Assembly: GCA_948099385.1 (NCBI GenBank)
Contig: CANUEZ040000024.1
Coordinates: 20,720,001-20,784,000 of the forward strand
Origin: Fasciola hepatica
Lineage: Eukaryota > Platyhelminthes > Trematoda > Plagiorchiida > Fasciolidae
DNA: 64,000 nucleotides
Reading direction: 5' to 3'
Part shown: in pieces, positions 46,861-56,737 of the stretch
How positions within the stretch are numbered: position 1 is the stretch's first letter
Layout: every line of letters begins with the position of its first letter
The notes under the pieces: generated by a model
Seen by the model: the letters and a program-made list of their open reading frames with translations, nothing else
Told to the model about the DNA's origin: nothing
Database searches by the model: none
Position numbers and translations under genes: made by a program

Positions 46861-47340
46861 GCCAACGCCAGCCAATTCTCCGATCGCCCTCGTGTAGGTT
46901 AATCTCCCCCATATTTTCACGCCTGGTCTTAAGTCCCATATACTTGTATATGCAAGCGATTATAAAACGACCCATTCTCCTTTCTATCATGAATGTACAT
47001 GAAGACGAAACTTCTGTGTAAATTTTAAAACAAAAACTATTACTGATGCATTAATGTATCCATATCCATATAGTCGGACCCATGTAGTACCACGGTGATT
47101 GCCGAGCGGTTTGAATTCATAGTGCTTTTGCTCCTAAATTGAGTTTTTGAATAGTTTTGTGAATTAAACTGGTTCAATTCACAATACTGAGCGTATCAGA
47201 ATTGCATTTAAGGTGCGTTTTATCGGGAGAATATTTTTATTCTCCTTGTAGTATTGCTGTGTAGTGTTCGGTGTTTTTGAAGCGACCTTTACTCGTTTGG
47301 GGTCTTTCTTTTTGTTCTTTTGTGTTAGCGGGCTTCATTT
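46861..47340. other. Likely LINE-B 5' flank and 5' UTR; no gene seen
   Basis: A/T-rich, with no open frame of interest. The start of LINE-B could not be fixed because no second 5' copy is present in the window. Confidence 0.4.
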
Positions 47341-47352
47341 GCAAGTGTTAGA

Positions 47353-48223
47353 GTGTTTATTTTGTGTTTGGTTAAAGAGCGTTTGAGCTGCTTTCTCTCT
47401 CCTTTTGTGGTTTTAGGTAGGACATGCGCTTCTGACCCGTGTCTCGCACCTAAGTGCGGAAAACGTAAGGTAAATGGTGTAAAGTGCAAGGTATGCAAGA
47501 GATGGGCCCACTCAAGGCTTTCAGGAATAGCAAAGGACATCTATGGTCTCTTTAAGCAGAACCCATGGGCTGAGTGGGTTTGTGATCCTTGCAGGGAGGC
47601 GGCCAGTCTGGCCTTTGAAATGCAGGCCCAAGGGCAGGACCAACGCCCACCGAGTAGTACCTCAGTCATAAACTCCAAAAAATCACAGCAATCAGGTTGC
47701 AGTAAGTCGTTCGCGGAAGTAGTAGCCACATCTTAGAGGACAGTCGTCACAGCTAGTGGACCAGTTCCGAGAGCTTGCCAGGCGGTCGTTGCCTTAACTC
47801 CTTTGAAGCAGAGCGACGAGGGCCAGTGGACTGAGCAGAAGCCTAGAAGGGCAAGGCAGGCCAAAAAGAAGAGTTACCGCAATATAGCGAAGGATGGGTT
47901 AGCTAAGGTGGACGACCCTGCGCTCCATGTGTTGGAAAACAAGGTGAAGGATCTGCAGAGGCAGATCTTGTCGATGGGCAGGGTCTCAAGGCACAGGCTC
48001 CCAATCCTAAACCAGGAAGAGCCCTTTACGAGCGAATCGAAAGCTAGGCGGGACATAGATAGGAAGAGAGTCTACGACATACTTTGAATTCCAGGTGTTC
48101 CGTACTTTACTACTCTGAGAAGGGTGCACAGAATGGGGACATGGAATTCATTACTTAGGAACAAAGGCGAACAACGTGTGCGACCAATCCTAGCGGAGTT
48201 TGCTGATGAGGCCACCCGGGATA
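47353..48223 (+). pseudogene. LINE-B ORF1, 5' part, with PHD-like zinc finger
   Basis: One frame with stops at 47734-47736 (TAG) and 48085-48087 (TGA). Residues about 25-80 hold a Cys4-His-Cys-type array (CASDPC ... CGKRKVNGVKCKVCKRWAHS ... WVCDPC), which resembles the PHD-like finger seen in ORF1 of some CR1 elements. A helical segment follows (LHVLENKVKDLQRQILSMG). The last 388 bp recur at 54981-55368. The start codon is uncertain: the frame opens in a T-rich stretch and the fixed upstream boundary is arbitrary. Probably a nucleic-acid-binding partner for ORF2. Confidence 0.75.
47836..48223 (+). repeat. 388-bp direct repeat, copy 1 (left of BEL-3)
   Basis: Same as 54981-55368 with no difference seen on reading, and the encoded 80 or so residues are identical. 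It starts CAGAAGCCTAG and ends CACCCGGGATA. Far longer than a BEL target duplication (5 bp at the solo LTR). Confidence 0.93.
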
Positions 48224-48282
48224 GCTCGAATTTTCTTGATATCCTTTTGCCTACGATGCCTCTTTTTCACACCAGGTCTCAC
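48224..48282. other. 59-bp segment shared with the flank of BEL-1
   Basis: Reverse complement of 2251-2309 (LINE 3'-UTR-type sequence), identical on reading, and situated just outside the 3' LTR in both BEL-1 and BEL-3. It is not LINE-B sequence. The right arm version (35891-35951) differs (CTCTTCCACAC versus CTCTTTTTCACAC), so BEL-3 shares the flank of BEL-1 specifically. Confidence 0.9.
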
Positions 48283-48660
48283 TGTAACGAACGTTTGAGC
48301 AATGCGTAGCCAAATTCGCAACGGATCCCGAAATCAGAAGGCGATTATCCGTGATAATTCTACGATACTAGATTATTAAAATAAACAATGACATAAACAA
48401 TATACAAACCTCAATAATACGATCACAAAGACTCAACAACGAGAAACCGAATGGCAGCGTGTGAGCAGACAGCACGTGCGTCACGCAGGTCCTGAGCAAG
48501 GATGTGCCAAAATAGCGCTCTGGGCGCGAACAAACAACAATTGGTCCAGAAAAAGAACCAGTTCGTAAAGACAAGTCAATAGTGTATGGAAATGAGTGAT
48601 GTTGGGAAAAACACTGAATCGCGAGGGAAAAAGGGGGATTTTCCACGACCGGCGGTTACA
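48283..48660 (-). repeat. BEL-3 3' LTR (378 bp)
   Basis: TGTAACGAACG to GGCGGTTACA on the + strand, with perfect TGTAAC/GTTACA ends. Differs from 54605-54982 near both ends and at AAAAAGAACC versus AAAAGCAACC. Minus-strand sequence just before it ends GGTGGGCGG, a possible polypurine tract. Confidence 0.95.
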
Positions 48661-49369
48661 CCGCCCACCAAAATCCTCCTGGATCCTTAGCAAAGTCAGA
48701 GGTTCGGTATAAAGGTACTGATTCTTCCTACCTGCCTAGGCCCTGCTGTCAGTGCGCGCGTCTAATGCTCATCGTCAACGTTCTACTACTGGTCGCACCT
48801 AATCCACTGGATACATAGACGTGAGGCTAGTCTACATCTTCCACGTGACCAAATGACCGATGGCGGGCGTGAATGGTCACATAGACGTTGTCCTCGTAAG
48901 GGGCCGTCCGGTCCTGGATGTACGTGCTTGAGTGTGTGTGTGTGTGTGCGTGTGTGCGTGTGTGTGTGTGCCGGGGTTACAATGAAATCACAGGTATGAC
49001 TACACATCAAAGGAGGACTTTCTGCAATGTCAACAAAAGACCGCGTGGCAAGAAAACGAGTAAATGTAGCATGTATGTGTGACCTGAGCTCCGCTACTTC
49101 CACATATGCAAGGGGCATTCGGTAGCGTCAACAAAAGGCAAACAAAGAACACTGTCACATGTATGATGGGTTTACGGGATGTAGAGTGCGTCGTGCATGC
49201 GTGTATGTATCGGGATGTATAATGGAATCGCACTCATCACCACATATCGGAAAGAACCTTCTGTAATGTCAACGAAAGGACCGCGAGCACCTTAACGTGT
49301 TTGACGGAGATTGTGTGGTATATATGGTGTTTCTTTATCCACCTCGATTACTGGCGTGAAAAAGGTTTA
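48661..49369 (-). other. BEL-3 3' noncoding region
   Basis: Between the pol stop and the 3' LTR. It holds a (TG)n-type run at about 48935-48971 and the same imperfect internal repeat as BEL-1 (blocks near 49020 and 49260 containing TGTCAACAAAAGACCGCG and TGTCAACGAAAGGACCGCG). No gene recognised. Confidence 0.65.
48935..48971. repeat. (TG)n microsatellite
   Basis: TGTGTGTG run with two GTGCGTG interruptions; longer than the CA run at the matching place in BEL-1. Confidence 0.93.
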
Positions 49370-50491
49370 CTAGGCCTCAGGGTTATCAGCTTCTCCGTCT
49401 TCGCTCTCGAGTAGGTTAATACTGCGTATGTCACGAATGAGCACTCCGTTAGCTGTCTTCACCTTCACCGTTCTTATCATTTCGTCAGTGCTTTTGATGG
49501 TTTCCGTAACTACTTCCAAAGACCAAGCGCTGAAATGTGCGCGTTCGTCGGCGATGATAACCACGTCCCCAACTTTGAATGGTCTTGTTTTGGCCAGCCA
49601 CTTCTGTCGAGTCTGCAAAGCCGGTAGGTACTCCCGTAGCCATCGCCTCCAGAAGACCTTGGCCAGATAGTTCGCTTGCTTCCACCCGTGGAGGTAGCAC
49701 CCACGAAGGTTTACTGGCCCTTGGAAACCCTCGTTCGACCTTAACGTCAATAAGTCGTTCGGGGTGAGCGCCAGGTGGGTGGGGTCGCCGTTCATTACTG
49801 GAACCAGGGGGCGGTTGTTCAGGATTCGCTCCACCTCAGTCATGACGGTGTTCAGCGTCTCGTTGTCGGGCGGCTGCTGCTCCATGATTGACAGCAATAT
49901 CCGTCTGGCGGACCGGATCATGCGTTCCCATATGCCGCCTCGGTGACTGGCCTGCGGGGGGTTGAAACGCCATCGTATGCCGTAGGCCACGGTTCGATTC
50001 TGCAGTTCGTCCCTGTTTATGTTCTTGTGCCAACGCTGCAATTTCCGTTGAGCGCCCACAAAGTTCGACCCATTATCTGAGTATATATCGGCCGGTACGC
50101 CTCTTCGGTTGAAAAATCTCTGCAAGGCCCGTAGAAACGAATCGGTCGTCATCGAATGTGCGACTTCTAGGTGTACCGCACGTGATTTCATGCACGTCAT
50201 GATACATCCGTATCGCTTTTCTAATCTTTTCCCGCACTTGATCCACAAGGGCCCGGAATAGTCCAACCCGGTGTCACTGAACGGCCACCAGCCCACAGTC
50301 ACCCTGCATTCTGGTAGTGGGGCCATGAGTTGTTTGCCTGCTGTGGCATTGCGTCTCCTGCATTGCACACACCGTCGGATTACGCGTTTTACAGTCTCTC
50401 GTCCTCTCAACAACCAAAGACGCTTTCGGATGACGCTCGTCACGTGACTTTCCCCGGCATGTCCCTCCATGGCGTGGACGTGTTGAATCAT
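49370..50491 (-). CDS. pol: BEL-3 integrase and DUF5641 part of Pol
   Basis: 373 codons in the same frame as the upstream polyprotein, separated by TAG at 50492-50494-50497 region where BEL-1 has CAG and BEL-4 has GAG. Residues 1-50 hold the HHCC finger (MIQHVHAMEGHAG, CVQCRRRNA). The integrase core shows Asp in DTGLDYSGPLWI (about 82), Asp in DIYSDNGSNFVGAQ (about 145) and Glu in GGIWERMIRSARR (about 190). DUF5641 follows ([20 protein letters not shown], then FKVGDVVIIADE), ending VLIRDIRSINLLES. All catalytic residues are present. The Met at 50491 is an internal residue and not a natural start; the protein would normally be cut from the polyprotein. Confidence 0.92.
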   Translation of the reverse strand: MIQHVHAMEGHAGESHVTSVIRKRLWLLRGRETVKRVIRRCVQCRRRNATAGKQLMAPLPECRVTVGWWPFSDTGLDYSGPLWIKCGKRLEKRYGCIMTCMKSRAVHLEVAHSMTTDSFLRALQRFFNRRGVPADIYSDNGSNFVGAQRKLQRWHKNINRDELQNRTVAYGIRWRFNPPQASHRGGIWERMIRSARRILLSIMEQQPPDNETLNTVMTEVERILNNRPLVPVMNGDPTHLALTPNDLLTLRSNEGFQGPVNLRGCYLHGWKQANYLAKVFWRRWLREYLPALQTRQKWLAKTRPFKVGDVVIIADERAHFSAWSLEVVTETIKSTDEMIRTVKVKTANGVLIRDIRSINLLESEDGEADNPEA

Positions 50492-50494
50492 TAG

Positions 50495-53400
50495 CTATAC
50501 TACAGGTTGTCTCGCAGGCAGCAGTATAGGATACTTTGTGTCGAAGTTCAGGTGGGCGTTGGTCAGCCTACCATCCACCCGCAGCAGTCCGTTGATGAGT
50601 TTGGGGTTTAAACGCTTCAGCTCGCCTCTTGGAGATGGCATGTCTTCATTGGTCGGCCCCACTTCTTCCGCCATCTTGAGTTCTTGGGCGAAAGCCTCGC
50701 GTTGTATCATTCTGAAAATATCGTACTCTGCCGCTTGTAGCTCATCGGGACCTATCGGGCCGACCCGTATCCGACCTGAGGGCCGTAGCCCTTTCATGAC
50801 TAGTAAATTTCTCTTGAACCTGGTTAACCAAACTAGCGAACGAAGCATCTTCACCCAGGAAGAAAACCTGACCAGTCGCGATAGAATGGACGACGCTTCG
50901 ACGACGTTGGCCACCATCACTACGCCTTTGATCTCCAGTTCCACTTCCGTAGGGGGTTTTAATTCGAACACGGGCCAGTCCTGTTTGGGCAATTGCAGGA
51001 AGTTTGGCCCTATCGTCCACGTGTCCAGTTGCCTGAAGTTGTTCGCACCTCGGGAGCACAGGTCAGCCGGATTATCGCCAGACCTGACATGACTCCACTG
51101 GTGCGTGGCTGATTCATCGTGGATAATCGTGAGCCGGTTAGCAACGAAAGTACTAAACCGGCTCCGTACGTTGTTATTGTAGTAAAGTACTATCGTTGAA
51201 TCCGTCCAGAAGCTCACCGACCAAATGTAGAGATCGAAACATCTCTTCACAGCTTGCACCACCCTGACTGCCAACACGGCTGCGCTGAGTTCAAGACGTG
51301 GGATTGAGACCGACTTCAGTGGAGCAACGCGGGCTTTGGCGAACAGGATCCTCGTGGTATATTGTCCATCTCCTGCGCACCATCGTCCGTACACCACAGC
51401 TCCATAACCGACTTCTGATGCATCGGAAAAGGCATGTAGTTCTCCAGTCCGTGTCGTATGGCCAGGGGTCAAACATCGTGGGATTCTTATGTCCCCTAAT
51501 TTCTTCAAGGTGTTCAGAAATTCTTCCCAGTCCAGCCGGTCCCCTTGGTCCAGTTCCTGGTCCCAATCAACTTTCTTACGGCACAGCCGCTGCAGCAAGA
51601 TCTTTCCGGGTAGCAGCCATGGTGAGACGAAACCGAGCGGGTCGAACAAACTTGAGACGGCAGATAGTATGCCACGACGGGTTATTGGCACCTCCGGAAC
51701 GTTCAGTTCGAAAACAAAATCGCCCGTTTCCGCGTCCCATTGTATCCCTAAAGTGCGCTCCATAGGAAGTGGAGAGCCGTCCAAATCTCTTACCCTTTCG
51801 GCCTTTTCGTGATACGGGATGACCTTCAGCACTTCTGAAGCGTTCGACATCCATTTAGTTAGATGGAAGCCGCCCTCTTCCAGCAATCTCGTCAGACCCC
51901 TGAACTGCTCTAGAGCTGATTCCACATCATCGAATGACCCAAGGTAGTCGTCGACGTAGAAGTTCCTGCTGACGCTTTCTACCACCGTCCGATGTACTAG
52001 ATCGCCATGTTTGTTCGCTGATTCTCGGAGGGTGTAGTTTTCACAAAATGGTGACGATATGGCTCCGAAGGGGTGGACGGTCATCCTATAATTCACCACT
52101 GCGTTGTCCGGGTCGCTCCCTTCCCACCACAGGAAACGCAAAGCATCTCGTTCGCCTACCGGAATTTTCACCTGATGGAACATTTCCCCAATTTCGGCGG
52201 ACAAGGCCACTTTACCCACTCTGAAACGGCACAAAACATCGATCAGTGGTGTGGTCCAGTCAGGCCCCTGTAGTAGGCGATCGTTTAACGACTTGCCCTG
52301 GAACTTGGCCGCACAGTCGAAAACCACCCGCAGTTTATTGGGTTTCTTGGGGTTGATAACCGGATGGTGAGGCAGATACCAGATACCCCTTTTGCTGTCG
52401 GTGTTAACAGGCACCTTTTCAACGTAACCGAGGGCCTCGTTTCGCTTCATCAAATCCGCGTATCGTTCCCACAGATTCTGGTCTCGAATGAAGCGTTCTT
52501 TTAGTCGTAATCGTTGGAGAACATAATTTCTGTTGTCAGTCCACGGGTCGACCGGTGTGCGCCATGGGAGGGGAACCTCGAACTGATTTTTGAGGCCTCT
52601 AGAGCCTTGCCGCACCGTTTGTAGAGCGAAGTGATCCTCTTGAGACAACGTCGGTCTTTCGTCTCCAATGTCATGAAACTCCTTTTCATACAGCCGTTGC
52701 AGATGATACTCTATACGGTCCGTTTCGGCGGATAAGTAATTCACGGAACCGCGTACCCCTACTGGACCGTATAACATCCATCCCAGAGCCGTGCGTACGG
52801 CATAAGGTGCCTGGCGGTCGCCCACTCTTTGGTCAAGCACCCAATGCGCCTCTGGCACGTCGCATCCGATGAGGAGATCCACCTCATCATCTTCCCAGTC
52901 TACGACGGTTACATCCTGCAGGTGGGGCCACCGAGTCAAGATTGCGTCCACCGACCTTGGTGCTCGCATGGGGAGATCCGCTAACGTGAATGCCTCCGTT
53001 GGTTCAATTTCCTCGTTAGTGTCTAGAGAGATGAGTTGCAGCCTTAATCTACCGACAGTCATTACCTGTGTTCCACCCACCGTGCTCACTGCTAACGACG
53101 TCGCACCTTTAGCCAGTTGGTGTTTGTCGGCAAACCGCTCTTTCACTAATGTGGTGTCGGATCCACTATCAACGAAAGCCAACGCCTTGACTATCCCAGT
53201 CGAAGTCACTACTCCCACGGCCACTACGCCTAAACGTACCGGTTTACTGGCAGATTGTGAAGTTGAACAAATCACGCTGGGCTTGGCACTCGCCTCGGAT
53301 ATGGTTACTCTCGCCTGATGCAGCAGCCGATGGTGTCTGCCCGTGCAGCCCTCGTAACCACATCGATTCCTTGTTCTACAGGCTGCTGTCCGGTGCGTGG

Positions 53401-54562
53401 TGTTGAGACAGATGAAACATGCTCCTGCCATCCTCGCCATTCCCCACCGTTCGTCTATTGTGGCGTTGCCGAACTTAGGGCATTCTGGTAGGCCATGGCT
53501 AGTACCACAGGATCTGCAACTGGGTTGCGCCGTAGCATCTCGTGAAATGACGTGTGTATTAGTCCAAGGCTGGTACTTTGGATGTTCCCGTACAGGGGTT
53601 TGGGCTTGGCTAGTACCGGGCTTGTTTGCTCGGTTGCTGTCCCGGATGAGTCGGCCAAATCTGCTGTCAGCTATCTTCGTTTGCCTGTCTAAGTATTCAG
53701 TCAGGTCTTCGAAGTTGGCTTCTCTGTCGCCTCGGCTTATCCGTTCAGCTTCTTCCGCCCACCGACCCTGTAGTTCGGGAGAGAGGTGACGGACTATGCC
53801 TTCCAAAGTGTGCATGGCGTCTAGGTCAGCCCTGTAACCTAAATGGTCGAGGGCTATTGAGCAGTTCTGCATCTTGATCACCAGGTCGGCCATGGTGTAG
53901 ACGTCGCCCTTGGTTCTCTTTGCCTCTGCCATCACGCCCTCTATTAGGTTACGGGCTACTTTGAAAGGTTGGCCAAACAAGTCCCTCAGAATCTTTCTTG
54001 CCCTTGTGTAGCCTTGTTCTGGATCGAGCATGGTGCACCCGTCGATAGCTTCTCGCGCTCGGCCTCGACAGTAGTGAGCAAGGTAAAGAAGCCTTTGCCC
54101 AGGGTCGTTTACCTTGTTTTCAACGAACGTCTCGAACTGTTTGACAAACTTGCAGTATTGCTCAGCTCGCCCGTCGAAAACCGTTAACTCCACTCTAGGC
54201 AGATCAATCGATGGTGGTTTGTAGTCGGCGACCGGCGTGGGGTTCCCTACCTTATTGCACCCTAATCTATCGGAAGTGTCGAAGTCACTGGTCTCATGCT
54301 CTCGCTGTTTCTGTGTACACTTCTCTGCTTCATGCGCCTGTAGTCTAGCCGAAAGTAACTGTTGCTCTAGTTCTAGTATTCTCAGCTTATAAAAATCGAC
54401 AACCTTACGATCAATATTGCTTTCAATAACACATGAGCTGGCACTGACAGGACTAGGCGATCTAGCATTAACTAAAGAATCATATGTACCCAAAACCTCC
54501 CCAGAGACTTGCCGTATTACTTCCTGTCCGGATTCGACTGCTTTTGATCCTTTTCTTGGCAT
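50495..54562 (-). CDS. gag-pol: BEL-3 Gag-protease-RT-RNase H polyprotein
   Basis: 1355 codons from ATG at 54562 (MPRKGSKAVESG), 43 bp inside the 5' LTR. Order by residue: helical N-terminus (about 55-85); DUF1759 Gag (about 115-320); Cys/His knuckles (about 345-410: CRSCGTSHGLPEC, CFICLNTTHRTAAC, CGYEGCTGRHH); aspartic protease with FVDSGSDTTLV (about 464); linker; Pao-type RT with catalytic FYVDDYLGS (about 869) and a DUF1758/peptidase A17-like context; RNase H with HAFSDASEVGYGAVVY (about 1046); then the start of the integrase linker. The frame stops at ARQPVV by a CAG-to-TAG transition, so integrase would only be made by readthrough. Otherwise intact, and the most complete coding sequence in the window. 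Confidence 0.95.
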   Translation of the reverse strand: MPRKGSKAVESGQEVIRQVSGEVLGTYDSLVNARSPSPVSASSCVIESNIDRKVVDFYKLRILELEQQLLSARLQAHEAEKCTQKQREHETSDFDTSDRLGCNKVGNPTPVADYKPPSIDLPRVELTVFDGRAEQYCKFVKQFETFVENKVNDPGQRLLYLAHYCRGRAREAIDGCTMLDPEQGYTRARKILRDLFGQPFKVARNLIEGVMAEAKRTKGDVYTMADLVIKMQNCSIALDHLGYRADLDAMHTLEGIVRHLSPELQGRWAEEAERISRGDREANFEDLTEYLDRQTKIADSRFGRLIRDSNRANKPGTSQAQTPVREHPKYQPWTNTHVISRDATAQPSCRSCGTSHGLPECPKFGNATIDERWGMARMAGACFICLNTTHRTAACRTRNRCGYEGCTGRHHRLLHQARVTISEASAKPSVICSTSQSASKPVRLGVVAVGVVTSTGIVKALAFVDSGSDTTLVKERFADKHQLAKGATSLAVSTVGGTQVMTVGRLRLQLISLDTNEEIEPTEAFTLADLPMRAPRSVDAILTRWPHLQDVTVVDWEDDEVDLLIGCDVPEAHWVLDQRVGDRQAPYAVRTALGWMLYGPVGVRGSVNYLSAETDRIEYHLQRLYEKEFHDIGDERPTLSQEDHFALQTVRQGSRGLKNQFEVPLPWRTPVDPWTDNRNYVLQRLRLKERFIRDQNLWERYADLMKRNEALGYVEKVPVNTDSKRGIWYLPHHPVINPKKPNKLRVVFDCAAKFQGKSLNDRLLQGPDWTTPLIDVLCRFRVGKVALSAEIGEMFHQVKIPVGERDALRFLWWEGSDPDNAVVNYRMTVHPFGAISSPFCENYTLRESANKHGDLVHRTVVESVSRNFYVDDYLGSFDDVESALEQFRGLTRLLEEGGFHLTKWMSNASEVLKVIPYHEKAERVRDLDGSPLPMERTLGIQWDAETGDFVFELNVPEVPITRRGILSAVSSLFDPLGFVSPWLLPGKILLQRLCRKKVDWDQELDQGDRLDWEEFLNTLKKLGDIRIPRCLTPGHTTRTGELHAFSDASEVGYGAVVYGRWCAGDGQYTTRILFAKARVAPLKSVSIPRLELSAAVLAVRVVQAVKRCFDLYIWSVSFWTDSTIVLYYNNNVRSRFSTFVANRLTIIHDESATHQWSHVRSGDNPADLCSRGANNFRQLDTWTIGPNFLQLPKQDWPVFELKPPTEVELEIKGVVMVANVVEASSILSRLVRFSSWVKMLRSLVWLTRFKRNLLVMKGLRPSGRIRVGPIGPDELQAAEYDIFRMIQREAFAQELKMAEEVGPTNEDMPSPRGELKRLNPKLINGLLRVDGRLTNAHLNFDTKYPILLPARQPVV

Positions 54563-54604
54563 TTTGCGTGATTTTTCCTCGTTTCAAATAGATCTATTGA
54601 GTAT

Positions 54605-54982
54605 TGTTACGAACGTTTGAGCAATGCGTAGCCAAATTCGCAACGGATCCCGAAATCAGAAGGCGATTATCCGTGATAATTCTACGATACTAGATTATTA
54701 AAATAAACAATGACATAAACAATATACAAACCTCAATAATACGATCACAAAGACTCAACAACGAGAAACCGAATGGCAGCGTGTGAGCAGACAGCACGTG
54801 CGTCACGCAGGTCCTGAGCAAGGATGTGCCAAAATAGCGCTCTGGGCGCGAACAAACAACAATTGGTCCAGAAAAGCAACCAGTTCGTAAAGACAAGTCA
54901 ATAGTGTATGGAAATGAGTGATGTTGGGAAAAACACTGAATCGCGAGGGAAAAAGGGGGATTTTCCACGACCGGCTGTTACA
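54605..54982 (-). repeat. BEL-3 5' LTR (378 bp)
   Basis: TGTTACGAACG to GGCTGTTACA on the + strand. The final CA is shared with the CAGAAGCC start of the adjacent LINE-B repeat, so the junction is ambiguous by 2 bp. Confidence 0.95.
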
Positions 54983-55368
54983 GAAGCCTAGAAGGGCAAG
55001 GCAGGCCAAAAAGAAGAGTTACCGCAATATAGCGAAGGATGGGTTAGCTAAGGTGGACGACCCTGCGCTCCATGTGTTGGAAAACAAGGTGAAGGATCTG
55101 CAGAGGCAGATCTTGTCGATGGGCAGGGTCTCAAGGCACAGGCTCCCAATCCTAAACCAGGAAGAGCCCTTTACGAGCGAATCGAAAGCTAGGCGGGACA
55201 TAGATAGGAAGAGAGTCTACGACATACTTTGAATTCCAGGTGTTCCGTACTTTACTACTCTGAGAAGGGTGCACAGAATGGGGACATGGAATTCATTACT
55301 TAGGAACAAAGGCGAACAACGTGTGCGACCAATCCTAGCGGAGTTTGCTGATGAGGCCACCCGGGATA
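54981..55368 (+). repeat. 388-bp direct repeat, copy 2 (right of BEL-3)
   Basis: Same as 47836-48223; LINE-B then continues without a break (AACTGCTGGCG). Confidence 0.93.
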
Positions 55369-55710
55369 AACTGCTGGCGAGGACAGCAACAGTGGCTCAC
55401 ACCATCAAGGTTAGATACCAAATTGTGCCAGACGAGGATAGAGAAAAGCCTGGGGGTCTAGCTTCGTGGGGTAACCTTGTTCGACCAGCCAGGGCACTGG
55501 AGAGAAATCTTAAAGTTCAGCAGAAAGCCGTACTCGGCTCTCAGGCCCAGACCCCGACAGTGGTAAAGAAGCCACGTGCGGGGTAGCAAATAACTGTAAT
55601 AAGAGACGCGCTGGAAGACAAAAATTGGCAGTACTGCTCGAAGTTGGAGGACAGCGAGACCCCTGCCAGTCTGGATGTTGTGGCAACTCCTATAGAGATG
55701 GATTGGGAGT
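54983..55710 (+). pseudogene. LINE-B ORF1, 3' part
   Basis: Continues the ORF1 frame with stops at 55230-55232 and 55584-55586, then stays open to a TAG at about 55710 after IEMDWE. The text beyond the repeat (RTATVAHTIKVRYQIVPDED, KVQQKAVLGSQAQ) has no domain I recognise. The stops are shared with the left copy where the two overlap, so that damage preceded the duplication. Confidence 0.65.
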
Positions 55711-55815
55711 AGTCGGAAGTTCTGGATCGTCATCCGGCGTCATGCACACCAGTGGGGACAACTGAAAAAAAAACTTCTCATCATCTCATGCGTTGCGCCT
55801 GAGAAGCAGACAGGA

Positions 55816-56737
55816 GTGAATAACAAGAGACATTTAGGCGACGGAGCAAACGCAGCGGTGTTATATACTAACGCGTGTAGTATAAGAAACAAACATGCCG
55901 AACTCGCCAAAACCGCTGGAGAGCACAAACAGCCAATAGTTGCCGTCAAGGAAACGTGGCTCTCTGAAGGAGACCATCTGCCAGGCCTAATGAGTAAAGG
56001 TTTTGCAGTCTATGGGCAGGAAAGGGAACATGATCCCCTTGGTGGAGGAGTAGCCATCCTCATCAGGTCAGGCGAAATCCACCCTGAGTCTGAGACCGAG
56101 ATGTGCACCCGAAATATCCAGTTATACGCCGTTACGACCATTCTTCCAGGCAGAATGGTTAACGTTGTCTGTGTCTACAGAGCACCAAAAGCTATCCACA
56201 AAGAGGACATCTGTGAAACTGCGGACTTTGACCGAACTAGCCAGGGATGCAAAAAAGACCCCCATATTGGGTGACTTCAATCTCCCGCACATCGACTGGG
56301 TGGCTGAGGTCTGCTTGCTGGGATCGGAGGAGCAAAACTACTTGGGATGGCTGCATGCCAATGCGTTGCACCGGCATATTAGGGAAAATACCAGATATAG
56401 GGCTGGATGCGTTCCATCCTTGCTGGATCTAGCAATAACAAACGTCCCCAACGATGTGTCCGGACTGCATTATTGTGCACTGCTGGGAAAGAGTGACCAC
56501 GTGTATGTCAAAATCGTCCTATGCATGAGGCAACCGAAGGTACCCTCAAGACTGGCTAGGAATTTCGGTAGTATGGACATAGATAGGCTTCGTAATAGGG
56601 CGATGGGTTTGACCTGGGACACGACAGAGAAGGCTGCTGTCGAGGAGCACTGGCAGACCATAAATGGATTTCTGACTGCCCTAAAAGAAGAGTTCGCACC
56701 TTTAAAACGAGGGAGTGGGGTGGGCAGACCCATGTGA
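55816..56737 (+). pseudogene. LINE-B ORF2 endonuclease (APE), one frameshift
   Basis: First frame: AVLYTNACSIRNKHAEL, IVAVKETWLSEG and DPLGGGVAILIRSG carry the Asn and Glu sites. Near 56170-56230 the reading frame shifts. Second frame: TPILGDFNLPHIDWVAE, SLLDLAITNVPNDV and GKSDHVYVKIV carry the Asp and His sites. It ends at TGA 56735-56737 where a Trp-type codon is likely (ATG TGA TGG). It would nick target DNA for reverse transcription. Inactivated by the frameshift and stop. Confidence 0.88.

Larger units (their letters stand above)
48283..54982 (-). mobile_element. BEL-3: nearly complete BEL/Pao retrotransposon (6.7 kb)
   Basis: Two 378-bp LTRs (about 4 differences) enclose one long polyprotein frame broken by a single TAG, plus a 700-bp 3' noncoding tract. 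On the minus strand the order is Gag (DUF1759), zinc knuckles, protease, RT, RNase H, integrase, DUF5641, as in Pao-type elements; no env-like frame. No TGG primer site follows the 5' LTR; the interior begins ATACTCAATAGATC. No matching target duplication: the left flank is GGTCTCAC and the right flank GAAGCCT. Young by LTR identity. Confidence 0.95.

Noticed and set aside
47395..47430. TCTCTCTCCTTTTGTGGTTTTAG before the LINE-B finger as a true intron end (host PHD gene exon)
   Set aside because: Downstream sequence continues in frame into LINE-B ORF1 and then ORF2, so a LINE protein is the better reading; no partner exon seen.
48900..48990. TG/CA run as a telomere-like or CRISPR-like repeat
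   Set aside because: Simple dinucleotide repeat with no spacers, lying inside BEL noncoding DNA.
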